Part shown: positions 5,223 through 5,310 of the stretch, piece by piece
Numbering within the stretch: position 1 is the stretch's first letter
Layout of the letters: every line of letters starts with the position of its first letter
Assembly (NCBI GenBank): GCA_031290205.1
Contig: JAITNZ010000023.1
Coordinates: forward strand, 1 to 5,310
Reading direction: 5' to 3'
Length of the DNA: 5,310 bases
Source of the DNA: Spirochaetaceae bacterium
Lineage (GTDB): Bacteria > Spirochaetota > Spirochaetia > Treponematales > Breznakiellaceae
Notes under the pieces: model-generated
Told to the model about the DNA's origin: nothing
What the model saw: the letters and a program-made list of their open reading frames with translations, nothing else
Database searches by the model: none
Position numbers and translations under genes: made by a program

Positions 5223-5310
5223 ATTAAGAATTTGTCCACAGATGGACACAGATACACACAGATTTTCACACTGCAATTTTCTTCATCTGTGTTAATCTGT
5301 GTGTATCTGT
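5223..5310. repeat. Palindromic repeat, copy B (runs to the window edge)
   Basis: The left part repeats the first 24 bases of copy A exactly (5231-5254), preceded by attaagaa, which is shared with the inverted fragment at 4782-4800. The hexamer acagat occurs at 5238, 5248 and 5258, and its complement atctgt at 5285, 5295 and 5305, in both cases with an exact 10-base period. Arms 5238-5263 and 5285-5310 pair at 22 of 26 positions. Shifting by one period gives a perfect 17-bp stem, 5248-5264 with 5294-5310. The element may continue beyond the window. Confidence 0.85.

Larger units (their letters stand above)
4439..5310. other. Gene-free, repeat-rich spacer downstream of rnfB
   Basis: I see no convincing gene in these 872 bases. 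Short open frames exist on both strands, but they lack ribosome binding sites and their translations are largely made of the nucleotide repeats; the G-tract module, for example, reads as LTGGLGG in one frame. The stretch holds two large copies of an acagat/atctgt palindrome near its ends, a short inverted fragment of that family at 4782-4800, a two-copy G-tract hairpin module, several smaller hairpins and two weak terminator-like sites. No tRNA, rRNA, riboswitch or CRISPR array was recognised. Confidence 0.8.

Noticed and set aside
5064..5276. A 70-codon minus-strand frame
   Set aside because: Its beginning translates the acagat/atctgt palindrome. There is no ribosome binding site and no recognisable domain.
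4451..5310. CRISPR array
   Set aside because: The repeats are palindromic, periodic at 10 bases or present in only two copies, with no regular unique spacers and no cas genes.

Overview
The window is most of an Rnf (ferredoxin:NAD+ oxidoreductase, ion-translocating) operon on the + strand, followed by about 870 bases of gene-free, repeat-rich DNA. Six rnf genes lie in the order C-D-G-E-A-B, the order found in clostridia such as Acetobacterium and in spirochaetes. Proteobacterial and Bacteroidetes loci usually start with rnfA or rnfB. rnfC is cut by the left edge and only its C-terminal 207 codons are present. The other five genes look intact.

Organism: the gene order, the long multi-cluster RnfB, a moderate-to-high GC coding bias, and spacer repeats of two kinds (G-tract hairpins, and 10-base-periodic acagat/atctgt palindromes) suggest an anaerobe. 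My best guess is a spirochaete of the Treponema type, possibly gut-associated. This rests on recall of similar sequences, not on a search, and a clostridial relative cannot be excluded.

Layout: 1-624 rnfC (3' part); 634-1716 rnfD; 1713-2417 rnfG; 2414-3046 rnfE; 3046-3621 rnfA; 3632-4438 rnfB; 4439-5310 intergenic. Spacing is very tight (a 9-base gap, then 4-, 4- and 1-base overlaps, then a 10-base gap), which indicates one translationally coupled transcript. The promoter is upstream of the window.

How the genes work together: RnfB takes electrons from reduced ferredoxin through several [4Fe-4S] clusters. The membrane pair RnfA/RnfE carries electrons across the membrane centre through an iron-sulfur site held by one conserved Cys pair in each protein. 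RnfG and RnfD carry covalently bound FMN. RnfC passes the electrons to NAD+. Electron flow is coupled to Na+ or H+ export; the sequence does not show which ion.

Points that stand out: RnfB has Ser where its last ferredoxin motif should have its second Cys. The RnfG and RnfD flavin-attachment motifs depart from the usual S/T-G-A-T. RnfC lacks the usual Pro after its first Cys motif. The spacer holds two interleaved repeat families: a palindrome with 10-base internal periodicity (two large copies plus a short inverted fragment) and a two-copy GC-rich hairpin module. I found no convincing new protein-coding system in the spacer.
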